This document shows, piece by piece, positions 6,127 to 13,746 of a stretch of 15,396 bases of DNA (position 1 is its first letter; each line of letters starts with the position of its first letter). Source of the stretch: Clostridia bacterium. GTDB lineage: Bacteria; Bacillota; Clostridia; Oscillospirales; CAG-272. A program made the position numbers and the translations under genes. The notes below the pieces were generated by a model. It was not told the origin of the DNA. It saw only the letters and a list, made by a program, of their open reading frames with translations, and made no database searches. The stretch is from positions 1 to 15,396 of the forward strand of contig CAADYQ010000068.1 of the NCBI GenBank assembly GCA_900753295.1. Direction: 5' to 3'.

Positions 6127-7512
6127 ATGATAAGATTCAAAGAAGAAAACATAAAATACATGGCGCTCGATCTGCCGGATGAGATCAAATTCTTCAAATA
6201 TTCCGGAGATTTTGACGGCGAGATCGCCGCGATAAGGCGCTGGCTCAGGCGCGACATCTCAGACGGTATGCGCATTCGTCTTGAGCTTGAAGCTGTCATC
6301 GCCGACGGCATGACAGGCGACTACCTTTACGATTTTGACGGTCTGCTTGCGCGCATCCGCAAAAAATATTCTCACTGCACTCCGGAGGCGCTCGAAGCGT
6401 TTATTGAAATGGGTCATGCCGACTATATACGCCGCGGCGGAGAACGCTATTTTGAAAGCGGTGCGGCGCGCAATATAATGAACTGCTGCCGTCGCCGCCT
6501 CGATGAGATCGAAACCGGGACTCCCGCCGAACCGGAAAAGTATTTCAGCAGCCGCCTGCACGAGAACCTTAATATCATGCGCACACAGGGCGGCAGAGCT
6601 TACCGTTTCCGCGTCCGCGAGCATATTTCGCCCGATACGGACCATTCGCGCCCCGGCAGCGTGGTGCGCGTTCATCTTCCCTACCCTGCCGAATGTCCCG
6701 AGCAATCCAATATAACGCTCATAGATTCGTCTCACCCGGTGTACATCTCAGACTCCGAACATCGCACAGCCTTTATCGAGACCGAGCACCGTGACGGCGC
6801 CGATTATTGGATCGAATTCTCGTACGACATACGCGAGGCATATATCACGCCGGACGCCGCCGAGGTGATCCCGGCGCCGCCCGAAACCGACGAATATCTC
6901 TGCGAGGAGCTGCCGCAGATACGCTTTACGCCATCGGTGTGCGAGCTTGCAGCCACGCTTGCGGGCGATGAGAAGAATCCGCTTATCCTCGCCCGGCGTG
7001 CATACGACTGGGTAACAAAGCATGTTGCATACTCATACATGCGCGACTATCTTTATATGGACTTCATCCCCGGCTATGCTATGCTCAACGGACGCGGAGA
7101 CTGCGGCGTTATGGCGCTTCTGTTCATCACGCTTTGCCGCGCGATGGGCGTTCCCGCGCGCTGGCAATCGGGCAGTCATGTTGAGCCGGACAGCATAGGA
7201 AGCCACGACTGGGCGCAGTTCTATGTTGCGCCGTATGGGTGGCTGCCTGCCGATCCGTCCTTTGGCGGAGGCGCTCTCCGCAAGGGCGACACCGAGCTGT
7301 GGGATCATTATTTCGGCAACCTTGACCCGTACCGTCAGATAAACTGCACCGGCTTTGCCAAGCCCTTTGACCCGCCGCGGCTTTACCTCAGACGCGACCC
7401 GTACGACAATCAAAGCGGCGAGATAGAGTACTCCGACGCTCCGCTGTGGTTCGGCGAGATAAACACCTCGCGCGAGGTGATATCCGCCGAGGAGCTTGAA
7501 TGGACCGAATGA
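6127..7512 (+). CDS. transglutaminase-like domain protein, cytosolic
   Basis: A 461-residue protein with a C-terminal transglutaminase-like (papain-fold) domain. I take ATG 6127, behind a G-rich ribosome binding site (GTGGGGG) and downstream of the promoter at 6049-6077; the frame is open further upstream but overlaps that promoter and the antisense of the tRNA. The catalytic triad is visible: C326 in GRGDCGVMA, H360 in GSHDWAQFY and D376 in LPADPSFGG. Residues 1-240 form a less familiar N-terminal region with a charged helical part and a beta-rich part (FRVREHIS..., VRVHLPYP) that often precedes such domains. No signal peptide or membrane helix is seen, so it should act in the cytosol, as a protease or amide hydrolase or cross-linker. 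It is followed after 46 bases by a VanZ-like gene, probably in one operon. Its substrate is unknown. Confidence 0.85.
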   Translation: MIRFKEENIKYMALDLPDEIKFFKYSGDFDGEIAAIRRWLRRDISDGMRIRLELEAVIADGMTGDYLYDFDGLLARIRKKYSHCTPEALEAFIEMGHADYIRRGGERYFESGAARNIMNCCRRRLDEIETGTPAEPEKYFSSRLHENLNIMRTQGGRAYRFRVREHISPDTDHSRPGSVVRVHLPYPAECPEQSNITLIDSSHPVYISDSEHRTAFIETEHRDGADYWIEFSYDIREAYITPDAAEVIPAPPETDEYLCEELPQIRFTPSVCELAATLAGDEKNPLILARRAYDWVTKHVAYSYMRDYLYMDFIPGYAMLNGRGDCGVMALLFITLCRAMGVPARWQSGSHVEPDSIGSHDWAQFYVAPYGWLPADPSFGGGALRKGDTELWDHYFGNLDPYRQINCTGFAKPFDPPRLYLRRDPYDNQSGEIEYSDAPLWFGEINTSREVISAEELEWTE

Positions 7513-7558
7513 TCGTTGCCGGCGTAAACATCAATGTCAAAGGCAGGTGAACGCCGCA

Positions 7559-8059
7559 ATGAACATTCCGAAGAATAAAAAAACGATAGCGGGCTTGTTG
7601 CTTTGCATGCTGTCCGCCGCGGCGGTGATATTCATTTTTTCGAATTCGCTTCAACCCGCGTCGGTATCCGGAGCGGTGAGTGGCGGACTGCTTGAAAAGG
7701 TAAATGCCTTTTTTGCCCGCGCCGGGCTGCCCGGAATATCCGAAAAGCTGCTGCGCAAGACCGCGCACATCTGCGAGTTCGGGCTTCTCGGGCTGCTCAC
7801 CTCGGGTGCTGCCGCGTGCCTCTCCCGCGTCGGAAAGCGCGGATATCTTATTTCATTGGCATCCTGCATAGCGGTGGCTGGCGCGGACGAGATCATTCAG
7901 TATTTTGTCCCCGGTCGCGCCTGCCGCTTTACCGATGTGCTGATAGACACCTCCGGCGCGGTGCTCGGAACGCTTGCTGTCGCCGCTGTGGTCCGGCTGT
8001 CGGTCGGTCGGAAGAAACGGGTGCAACAAAAGACGCCAGACGATAGTTTTTTGCATTAA
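7559..8059 (+). CDS. VanZ-like family membrane protein
   Basis: A 166-residue integral membrane protein of the VanZ-like family, named for the teicoplanin-resistance protein VanZ; members are widespread in Bacillota and mostly of unknown role. ATG 7559 follows AGGTGA eight bases upstream. An in-frame TTG at 7496 lies inside the preceding gene and has no reason to be used. Family motifs: FSNSLQ (27-32) at the end of TM1, RKTAHICEFG (66-75) leading into TM2, and DEIIQYFVPGR (110-120) followed by FTDVLIDTSGAVLG (124-137) near the last helices. The charged C-terminal tail is cytosolic. It is the second gene of the operon with the transglutaminase-like gene. Antibiotic resistance should not be assumed from the name. 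Confidence 0.87.
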   Translation: MNIPKNKKTIAGLLLCMLSAAAVIFIFSNSLQPASVSGAVSGGLLEKVNAFFARAGLPGISEKLLRKTAHICEFGLLGLLTSGAAACLSRVGKRGYLISLASCIAVAGADEIIQYFVPGRACRFTDVLIDTSGAVLGTLAVAAVVRLSVGRKKRVQQKTPDDSFLH

Positions 8060-8067
8060 AATCAATG

Positions 8068-8093
8068 TTTTTTCGCCGTATAACGCGAAAAAA
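8068..8093 (+). terminator. AT-rich hairpin after the VanZ-like gene
   Basis: TTTTTTCGC (8068-8076) pairs with GCGAAAAAA (8085-8093) around an eight-base loop, just after the VanZ-like stop codon. No T-run follows on the plus strand, and only three pairs are G-C, so it is at best a weak terminator. Confidence 0.3.
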
Positions 8094-8106
8094 ATCAAAA
8101 AAACTC

Positions 8107-8136
8107 TTGACAAACAATACCTTTACGGTGTATAAT
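8107..8136 (+). promoter_or_regulatory. promoter of the rplU-prp-rpmA operon
   Basis: Consensus TTGACA (8107-8112) and TATAAT (8131-8136) with an 18-base spacer. Transcription would start near 8143, leaving a leader of about 100 bases before rplU. Confidence 0.88.
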
Positions 8137-8142
8137 GATTTG

Positions 8143-8242
8143 CCGCTTGAAACAGGCTTTTTTAAGTGTGCCGTTTTGAAGGTAAAATTTCATTCCGGCG
8201 CCGCCCATATCAGCGAGTCTTAACGAAAGAGAGGTGCTTTTC
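8143..8242 (+). ncRNA. probable L21 leader RNA (autoregulatory 5' UTR)
   Basis: A 100-base untranslated leader stands between the promoter and rplU. Bacillota commonly carry a structured L21 leader here that is thought to bind the ribosomal protein and limit its own synthesis. A short helix AGGC...GTGCC-type can be drawn around the T6 run near 8159, and GAGAGGTG at the end is the ribosome binding site. Assignment rests mainly on position and length; I cannot confirm the full consensus fold by eye. Confidence 0.5.
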
Positions 8243-8554
8243 GTGTTTGCAGTAATTGAAACCGGCGGAAAGCAGTACAAGGTCTCCGAGGGCGATATCG
8301 TTTTTATTGAGAAGCTCTCAAATGAAGAAGGCAGCGAAGTCGTATTTGAAAATGTCAAGGCATTATCCGCCGAGGACGGACTCAAGGTCGGCACTCCCAC
8401 AGTGGCAGGCGCTCGCGTTACCGCCAATGTGCTGAAGAACGGCAAGGGTCACAAGATCTATGTCTTCAAGTACAAATCCAAGAAGAACGAGAAGAAGAAG
8501 ATCGGTCACAGACAGCCTTACACCAAGGTCCAGATAACCAAGATCGAAGGCTAA
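8243..8554 (+). CDS. rplU: 50S ribosomal protein L21
   Basis: A 103-residue protein, the normal L21 length, starting [17 protein letters not shown] and ending [16 protein letters not shown], both hallmark L21 segments. It binds 23S rRNA in the large subunit. The start is GTG at 8243. An earlier in-frame GTG at 8234 lies within the ribosome binding site GAGAGGTG and would add three residues not seen in the family. It is first in the classic Bacillota operon L21, Prp, L27; the next gene starts two bases after its stop codon. It has its own strong promoter and leader. Confidence 0.97.
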   Translation: MFAVIETGGKQYKVSEGDIVFIEKLSNEEGSEVVFENVKALSAEDGLKVGTPTVAGARVTANVLKNGKGHKIYVFKYKSKKNEKKKIGHRQPYTKVQITKIEG

Positions 8555-8556
8555 TC

Positions 8557-8916
8557 ATGACTAAAGTCGTATTTTACAGAAGCTGCGGAGCCTTTTGGGG
8601 CTTCGAGGAGCAGGGTCACACCGGTTACGGTGAAGCGGGAGACGATGTACTTTGTGCCGCGCTCTCCGCTATGACGATGCTCATCGTCAATGCTGTTGAA
8701 CTTGCCTACGCCTCTGACATACAGTATGATGTCAACGAGGGCGCAACAAGAATAGTTGTCACTGCAAAAGCCGCCCTTCCCGAATTTGAGGAAGACGAAC
8801 GCAAGAGATATGCGGTATCGGGGCTTTTCATGGCTTATTTCTATCAGCTCAACGACCTTATCGAGGAATACTCGGATTATCTTGAGGTCGAAGTTATCGA
8901 CCGCGACTATCAGTAA
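8557..8916 (+). CDS. prp: ribosomal-processing cysteine protease Prp
   Basis: A 119-residue protease (YsxB family) that cuts the N-terminal extension from ribosomal protein L27. The catalytic pair is H21 in QGHTGYGEAG and C33 in DDVLCAALSAM, with the family spacing. ATG 8557 follows the rplU stop by two bases; its ribosome binding site GAAGG lies within the end of rplU, so translation is probably coupled. Its substrate L27 is encoded next and carries the matching extension, which strongly supports the assignment. Length and placement are typical. Confidence 0.95.
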   Translation: MTKVVFYRSCGAFWGFEEQGHTGYGEAGDDVLCAALSAMTMLIVNAVELAYASDIQYDVNEGATRIVVTAKAALPEFEEDERKRYAVSGLFMAYFYQLNDLIEEYSDYLEVEVIDRDYQ

Positions 8917-8955
8917 GAACGATCACGTCAACAAATCTATGAGGAGGAAGAAATA

Positions 8956-9234
8956 ATGCTCAGACTCGGCTTACAGTTTTTTGCTCATAAAAAAGGTGTC
9001 GGCTCGACTAAGAACGGACGCGACAGCGAATCCAAGCGCCTTGGCGTGAAGAAGGCTGACGGCGAAGCGGTTCTTGCCGGCAACATCATCATCAGACAGA
9101 GAGGAACTGCGGTACACCCCGGCAACAACGTCGGAATGGGAACCGACAATACCCTTTTCGCTCTGATCGACGGACACGTCAAATTCGAGCACAAGACCAA
9201 GGACAAAAAGCAGGTCAGCGTTTACGCCGACTGA
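8956..9234 (+). CDS. rpmA: 50S ribosomal protein L27 with cleavable N-terminal extension
   Basis: A 92-residue L27. The N-terminus MLRLGLQFF is the extension removed by Prp, leaving [27 protein letters not shown], the conserved L27 start that reaches towards the peptidyl transferase centre. ATG 8956 follows a strong GAGGAGG site. Downstream, [21 protein letters not shown] is diagnostic. It closes the rplU-prp-rpmA operon and is followed by a terminator. The extended form is typical of Bacillota and some other phyla and is absent from E. coli. Confidence 0.98.
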   Translation: MLRLGLQFFAHKKGVGSTKNGRDSESKRLGVKKADGEAVLAGNIIIRQRGTAVHPGNNVGMGTDNTLFALIDGHVKFEHKTKDKKQVSVYAD

Positions 9235-9257
9235 TAGCTTTTTCCGCTTTTGCAAAG

Positions 9258-9300
9258 AACAGCGGGATCGGGAGTTTTTACTCTCCGTCCCGCTGTTTTT
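9258..9300 (+). terminator. intrinsic terminator of the L21-L27 operon
   Basis: AACAGCGGGA (9258-9267) pairs with TCCCGCTGTT (9288-9297). An inner GGGAG/CTCTCC stem is present, and a T-run ends at 9300, 23 bases after the rpmA stop codon. Confidence 0.92.
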
Positions 9301-9366
9301 GTGCTTTATGACGGCTATGCGGCTTTCCCAAGCGCAAATTTTTTTCCGATAAGAATATATAACCTA

Positions 9367-9395
9367 TTGAAACCCGTGCCAATCGGTGGTATAAT
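9367..9395 (+). promoter_or_regulatory. promoter of the Ig-repeat surface protein gene
   Basis: TTGAAA (9367-9372), a 17-base spacer and TATAAT (9390-9395), preceded by GGTGG. The leader is about 55 bases. Confidence 0.85.
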
Positions 9396-9457
9396 ATAGG
9401 GTGAAGGTTTGTTTTTTAATTATACTGACACCAAAACCGCACGAAAGGATGTACAAT

Positions 9458-11806
9458 ATGCAGATTCGCCATATCCGCAGCGCTTTGATTTTCTTACTTA
9501 CATCTTTGCTGATCTCCACCCTGTTTATGCCGGCATTTGCACAGGACGGTCCGGGAACAGGCACGGACGAAACGTCCGATACTGCCGCGGATACCCCCGC
9601 GGAAGAAACGCCCGAAACCGGCGTTGCCGATCCCACGCTTGCCGCGATAGACATAGAGACTGTCGGCAAAGATACATATTACGAGGGCGAATATTTTGAC
9701 CCGTCGCTTTATGTCATCCGCGCGACATATTCCGACGGCACCACCAAGCTCGTAAAGCCGGGCGAATTTGAGTACGCTCCCACCGGCAGGCTCATAACAG
9801 ACGGTTCATCCGAGGATGTGACCGTTGAGTTCTCCTACGGCGGCAAAACCAAAAAGACATACGTCACGGTAAAGCGCCCGATAGAATCACGCATAATCAC
9901 CCTCCCCGCCAGGCTTCAGTACAATGAGGGCTCGTCGTTCGTGCCGGACGGTCTTATGATAGAGCTTGTATATGCCGACGGCACGAGCCGTCTGCCCGAT
10001 GAGGATGAGATACACGTCGATCTCCCGGCGGCTCTTACGCCCGACATAACCAGCGCTGTGGTCGAATGCTACGGCACAAAAGCAACGCTTTACGGCATAA
10101 CGGTCATCAAAATGGTGTCGATGATGATAATCCAGAAGCCCGACAAAATATATTACTACGAGGGCGAACGGTTCGATCCCACCGGAATGATGATAATAGC
10201 CACCTTTGAAAACAGCTCTCAGGGCAGGCTTCTCGATCCTTCCGAATACACTGTAAGCGGCTCGGTCGATGCGCTGACCCCCGATTCCTCGGACCGCAGT
10301 CATGCCACGATCACGTTTACCGTCGGATCGATATCACAGACGCTTGAGCTGACGGTTTACGGTATCGAATCCTTCCGCATAACCCCGCCCACCAAAACCG
10401 ATTATTACTACGGAGACAAATTCGACCGCAGCGGATTTGCGGTCAAGGCTGTTTACGTAAACGGCGCCGAACGCGACATCACCGATGAAGTCACCCTGAA
10501 CGCGCCCGACACGATGGCAGCCGGCTCCGAGGTGCGCATGCAGTATCTCGGATATGAAGAGACCGTGGTCTCGGTCCACGAGGTGCGCGTGCTGCACATA
10601 AAGACGCTCCCCACAAGGATGTCCTTTAAGGAAGGCGAGCAGCTCACGACCGAGACGCTTGCTGGCATGCTCATCACCGCCGAATACGACGACGGAACAG
10701 AGGTACCGCTCAGCTCATCCGACTACACGATATCCCCCACTGCTCCTCTTACAATAACAGACACAAGACTTACCGTCACATATCTCGGGCTCAGCGCATC
10801 GGCAGGCATCACGGTCCTTCCGGCGCGCGCGATAAGCCGCATTGAAATAACCAAAGCCCCGGCGGTAACGCAGTACATATCCAACCAGCCTCTTGACATA
10901 ATCGGGATGGTGGTGACTGCGGTATACGAGGACGGAACACGCGAGACTATCCCCTACGATCAGCTTAAGATAACTCCCGCCCCCGGCACGCCCGTCAAGG
11001 TAACGGACACGCACATAAAGGTGGTGTATCAGCTCAGCGATCAGCTTGTATACAGCGCAAGGCAGGAGATCGAGGTATCGCCGAAGAAGGTCATAAGCCT
11101 TTCGATACTCACGCCTCCCTCCAAGCTCACCTATGTTGAAGGCGAAAAATTCGACACCACCGGAATGGTGATACTTGCCGTATACAACGACGGAACGAGC
11201 GCCCAGATAACGACCTACACATACAGCCCGTCCGAGGCGCTCACTATCGCCACAGATAATGCAGAGGAAACGATAAGCATAACCATCTCTTATGTTGACT
11301 GCACCGCAACACAAAACATTACCGTAAAGCAGCGTGAAATAACCGGCATTGAGGTCGCACAAAATCCCGCCAAGCTGGAATATTCACCGGGTGAGAAATT
11401 CGATCCCACCGGGCTGATGCTGAAGATCACCTACGCCAACGGCGAATCGGCTCTTATCGAAAATGCCGCCTCGCTCGTGACGTTTGATCCCGACGGTGAA
11501 CTGACACTCGGAGTGAGCAGCATAACGCTCACCTTCCGCGGGAAAACACTGGTGCTTCCGATAACCGTGCGCGAGATCATAGACATTCCCGTGACAAGCA
11601 CCGATGACACCGAGCCTGCTTCTCCTGTGACCTCCGACGACACGACCGCTCCCACCTCTCAGCCGAGTGTAACGACCGCCGATCCCGGACATATTACCAC
11701 GCCCTCCGGATTCGATACGATAATGGTAGTCTGGATAGCAATAATAGCAGTGATCGTTATACTGCTCGTGGTGCTCATCCTCTACTACAAACGCAATTTT
11801 ACCTAA
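9458..11806 (+). CDS. surface protein with eight bacterial Ig-like (Big_3-type) repeats
   Basis: A 782-residue secreted protein anchored by a C-terminal membrane helix. The start is ATG 9458, eight bases after AAAGGAT; an ATG at 9449 overlaps that site. The signal peptide (residues 1-28) ends MPAFA, then an acidic Thr/Glu-rich spacer. Eight repeats of about 75-80 residues follow, at roughly 62-138, 142-216, 219-300, 302-375, 377-454, 458-540, 544-624 and 627-704. Each has the pattern Y-x-x-G-x-x-F-D-x-T-G-[ML]-x-[IV]-x-A-x-Y-x-D-G-T near its start, as in YYEGERFDPTG and YVEGEKFDTTG; this is the Big_3 Ig-like signature. A Thr/Pro/Ser-rich stalk (709-751) leads to one helix (755-775) and the tail YYKRNFT. 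There is no LPXTG motif, so anchoring is by membrane and not by sortase. The role is probably a stalk or adhesin-like surface protein; no binding or enzymatic domain is seen. Confidence 0.88.
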   Translation: MQIRHIRSALIFLLTSLLISTLFMPAFAQDGPGTGTDETSDTAADTPAEETPETGVADPTLAAIDIETVGKDTYYEGEYFDPSLYVIRATYSDGTTKLVKPGEFEYAPTGRLITDGSSEDVTVEFSYGGKTKKTYVTVKRPIESRIITLPARLQYNEGSSFVPDGLMIELVYADGTSRLPDEDEIHVDLPAALTPDITSAVVECYGTKATLYGITVIKMVSMMIIQKPDKIYYYEGERFDPTGMMIIATFENSSQGRLLDPSEYTVSGSVDALTPDSSDRSHATITFTVGSISQTLELTVYGIESFRITPPTKTDYYYGDKFDRSGFAVKAVYVNGAERDITDEVTLNAPDTMAAGSEVRMQYLGYEETVVSVHEVRVLHIKTLPTRMSFKEGEQLTTETLAGMLITAEYDDGTEVPLSSSDYTISPTAPLTITDTRLTVTYLGLSASAGITVLPARAISRIEITKAPAVTQYISNQPLDIIGMVVTAVYEDGTRETIPYDQLKITPAPGTPVKVTDTHIKVVYQLSDQLVYSARQEIEVSPKKVISLSILTPPSKLTYVEGEKFDTTGMVILAVYNDGTSAQITTYTYSPSEALTIATDNAEETISITISYVDCTATQNITVKQREITGIEVAQNPAKLEYSPGEKFDPTGLMLKITYANGESALIENAASLVTFDPDGELTLGVSSITLTFRGKTLVLPITVREIIDIPVTSTDDTEPASPVTSDDTTAPTSQPSVTTADPGHITTPSGFDTIMVVWIAIIAVIVILLVVLILYYKRNFT

Positions 11807-11825
11807 TATAGTCACACCAAAATGT

Positions 11826-11858
11826 GGTGTTAAAAACTCAAATCGAGTTTTTAACACC
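11826..11858. terminator. bidirectional terminator between convergent genes
   Basis: GGTGTTAAAAACTC (11826-11839) pairs perfectly with GAGTTTTTAACACC (11845-11858) around AAATC. T-runs lie inside the right arm in each direction and ATTTTAT follows. It lies between the Ig-repeat gene and the convergent epimerase-like gene. A second hairpin, ACACCA (11814-11819) with TGGTGT (11825-11830), competes for its left arm. Confidence 0.75.
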
Positions 11859-11880
11859 CCATTTTATGTGGTACACCGGA

Positions 11881-12780
11881 TCAGTTACCGTATGTATCGA
11901 TGAGATAACGTCCCGTTTCATATATGAAGCGGACGGCGGCGGGTTTGAGCGCCTCGGGCATGCGCTTGCAGACGGCAAGCTCAAAGTTGAAATCCCCGGC
12001 GTAGCCGATATCCTTGAGCGCGGTCACGGCGTCCTTCCAGTCCACAGTTCCGAAGAACGGTATGGTGTGCAGGTCGGTCTGACCGATATTGTCGTCAACG
12101 TGCGTTGCCTTAAGGCGTGCGCCGAGCTTGGCGAGCTCGCGGCTCTGCGGCTTCAGCGAAACGCGATTTGCGTGTCCGAAATCCCAGCACGCTCCGACGT
12201 AAGGTGAGCCGAACGAATCGATAAGCTCGCAAAGCTCGTATGCGTTGCAACCGAAGCGGCGATACATAGCGTTGCCGACAGCGGAATCAGCCATGTTTTC
12301 AAATGCGATCCCGACGCCGAGAGCCGCGGCGCGCTCCACATATTTATCGTATATCTCGTGGTTATACGCAATGCTGTGAGCCACGTCGCAGGGATCATCA
12401 AAATCCGTGACCGGGTGAGCAACAGCCCATTTAACGCCGAGCATTCCGCTTATTTCGATGCAGCGCTTGGTCATTTCAATAAAATAATCATTCTTTTCGC
12501 AGACATCGTCTGTCTTTGCAAGCCCCGGCTTGTTTCTGGAATACGGAATATGAGACTGCGAGAAGGTAACGCCCAGCTTTGCCGCCTCGTTGCCTATGCG
12601 GTCAACGATAAACTGCCAGCGGTCGCCGTTAAGCTCGGTCTCGCGGCGCTGTACGGGACACATACAGAAATCCATGACATCAAAGCCGATCTCATGCGTT
12701 TTTCTGACCGATTCAAGATATGCCTCGTCGCCGTTGGCGGCGTGGTTGTAAAAAAGATTAGTCATTGTTGAGAGTTTCAT
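11881..12780 (-). CDS. sugar phosphate isomerase/epimerase-like TIM-barrel protein
   Basis: A 299-residue protein of the xylose-isomerase-like TIM barrel superfamily (AP_endonuc_2 type), which includes sugar isomerases, epimerases and dehydratases acting in the cytosol with a divalent metal. Likely metal ligands: E161 in AFENMAD, D200 in CWDFGHAN, H227 in THVDDN and E267 in NFELAV. Other conserved residues are H122 in VAHPVTD and H203. The ATG at 12780 overlaps the folD stop codon as ATGA, so translation is coupled to folD; GGAGAACAAAA gives the ribosome binding site. It is last in the sanA-like, lgt, folD operon. The substrate cannot be named from sequence, and the link to folD gives no clear hint. 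Confidence 0.88.
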   Translation of the reverse strand: MKLSTMTNLFYNHAANGDEAYLESVRKTHEIGFDVMDFCMCPVQRRETELNGDRWQFIVDRIGNEAAKLGVTFSQSHIPYSRNKPGLAKTDDVCEKNDYFIEMTKRCIEISGMLGVKWAVAHPVTDFDDPCDVAHSIAYNHEIYDKYVERAAALGVGIAFENMADSAVGNAMYRRFGCNAYELCELIDSFGSPYVGACWDFGHANRVSLKPQSRELAKLGARLKATHVDDNIGQTDLHTIPFFGTVDWKDAVTALKDIGYAGDFNFELAVCKRMPEALKPAAVRFIYETGRYLIDTYGN

Positions 12781-13664
12781 TTTTGTTCTCCGTTCTCCTT
12801 GGATATATTCAGCTTTTTCCGCCGCATACGTGCGGCTGTAAGTGTGTTCTTCATAAGCATTGCTACAGTCATGGGACCTACTCCTCCCGGTACCGGGGTG
12901 ATGTACCCCGCCACAGGCTCAACGGAAGCAAAATCAACATCTCCGCACAGCTTGCCCTCGGCATTGCGGTTCATTCCGACGTCGATGACCGCCGCTCCCG
13001 GCTTTACCATGTCGCCGGTGATAAGTCCGGCTTTTCCGACAGCGCACACAAGTATATCCGCGCGGCGCGTGTGCGCGGCAAGATCATGCGTTTTGCTGTG
13101 GCAGACCGTCACCGTTCCGTCTGCGGCGATAAGGAGAGCCGCCATGGGTCTGCCTACGATGTTGGAGCGCCCCACCACAACGCATTCCCTACCCGCCACA
13201 TCTATACCGTAAGCGCGCAGAAGCTCCATGATGCCCGACGGTGTACACGGGAGGATAGAGTCATCCGTAAAGCGCAGGTGCCCCGCGTCGAGCCTGCCGA
13301 ACGCATCCACATCCTTTTCCGGCGACACTGCGGCAACAGCCGCCGCCTCGTCAAGACCGCACGGGAGCGGCAGTTGCAGAAGCAGACCGTCCACCGCCGT
13401 GTCGGAATCACGCTTTTTTATTTCCGCAATGAGCGCATCCTGAGTGATATCTGTGGGAAGTATGCAGCACTCGGAGGAAAAGCCCACGTCATCGCACGCA
13501 CGCATTTTGTTGCGCACATAAACTGCCGATGCAGGGTCGTCTCCGACGCGCACTACCGACAGGCAGGGCTTTCTGCCATACTTTTTTTCAAATTCCGCGC
13601 TGCCTGCCGCAACGCGGGCGCGCACCTCCGCCGCGACCCTTTTACCGTCAATGATAATTGCCAT
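12777..13664 (-). CDS. folD: bifunctional methylenetetrahydrofolate dehydrogenase/cyclohydrolase
   Basis: A 295-residue FolD, which interconverts 5,10-methylene-, methenyl- and 10-formyl-tetrahydrofolate with NADP(H) in one-carbon metabolism. Active-site Y49 and K53 lie in VYVRNK, followed by DGLLLQLPLP (92-101), PEKDVDAF (115-122), PCTPSG (139-144), the nucleotide-binding GRSNIVGRP (165-173) and ITPVPGGVGPMTVAML (255-270). The family usually has KDVDGF; here the Gly is Ala, a mild change. ATG 13664 follows GAGAGG. The stop overlaps the next start codon (ATGA), while 82 bases separate it from lgt upstream. The tail after about residue 280 is short and basic. Length is normal. Confidence 0.97.
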   Translation of the reverse strand: MAIIIDGKRVAAEVRARVAAGSAEFEKKYGRKPCLSVVRVGDDPASAVYVRNKMRACDDVGFSSECCILPTDITQDALIAEIKKRDSDTAVDGLLLQLPLPCGLDEAAAVAAVSPEKDVDAFGRLDAGHLRFTDDSILPCTPSGIMELLRAYGIDVAGRECVVVGRSNIVGRPMAALLIAADGTVTVCHSKTHDLAAHTRRADILVCAVGKAGLITGDMVKPGAAVIDVGMNRNAEGKLCGDVDFASVEPVAGYITPVPGGVGPMTVAMLMKNTLTAARMRRKKLNISKENGEQK

Positions 13665-13696
13665 ATCGTCCTCTCACACAGCAAGGCGGGACTGCC

Positions 13697-13726
13697 GCAG
13701 CTGTCGGAGCAAAATTCCGCAGCCGC
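13697..13726 (-). other. hairpin in the lgt-folD gap
   Basis: On the minus strand GCGGCTGCGG pairs with CCG-A-CAGCTGC, one bulged base and one G-U, in the 82-base gap between lgt and folD. No T-run follows, so it is not a terminator; it could be a processing or stability element. Confidence 0.35.
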
Positions 13727-13746
13727 CTCAGCCTCGCCTTTATCTG

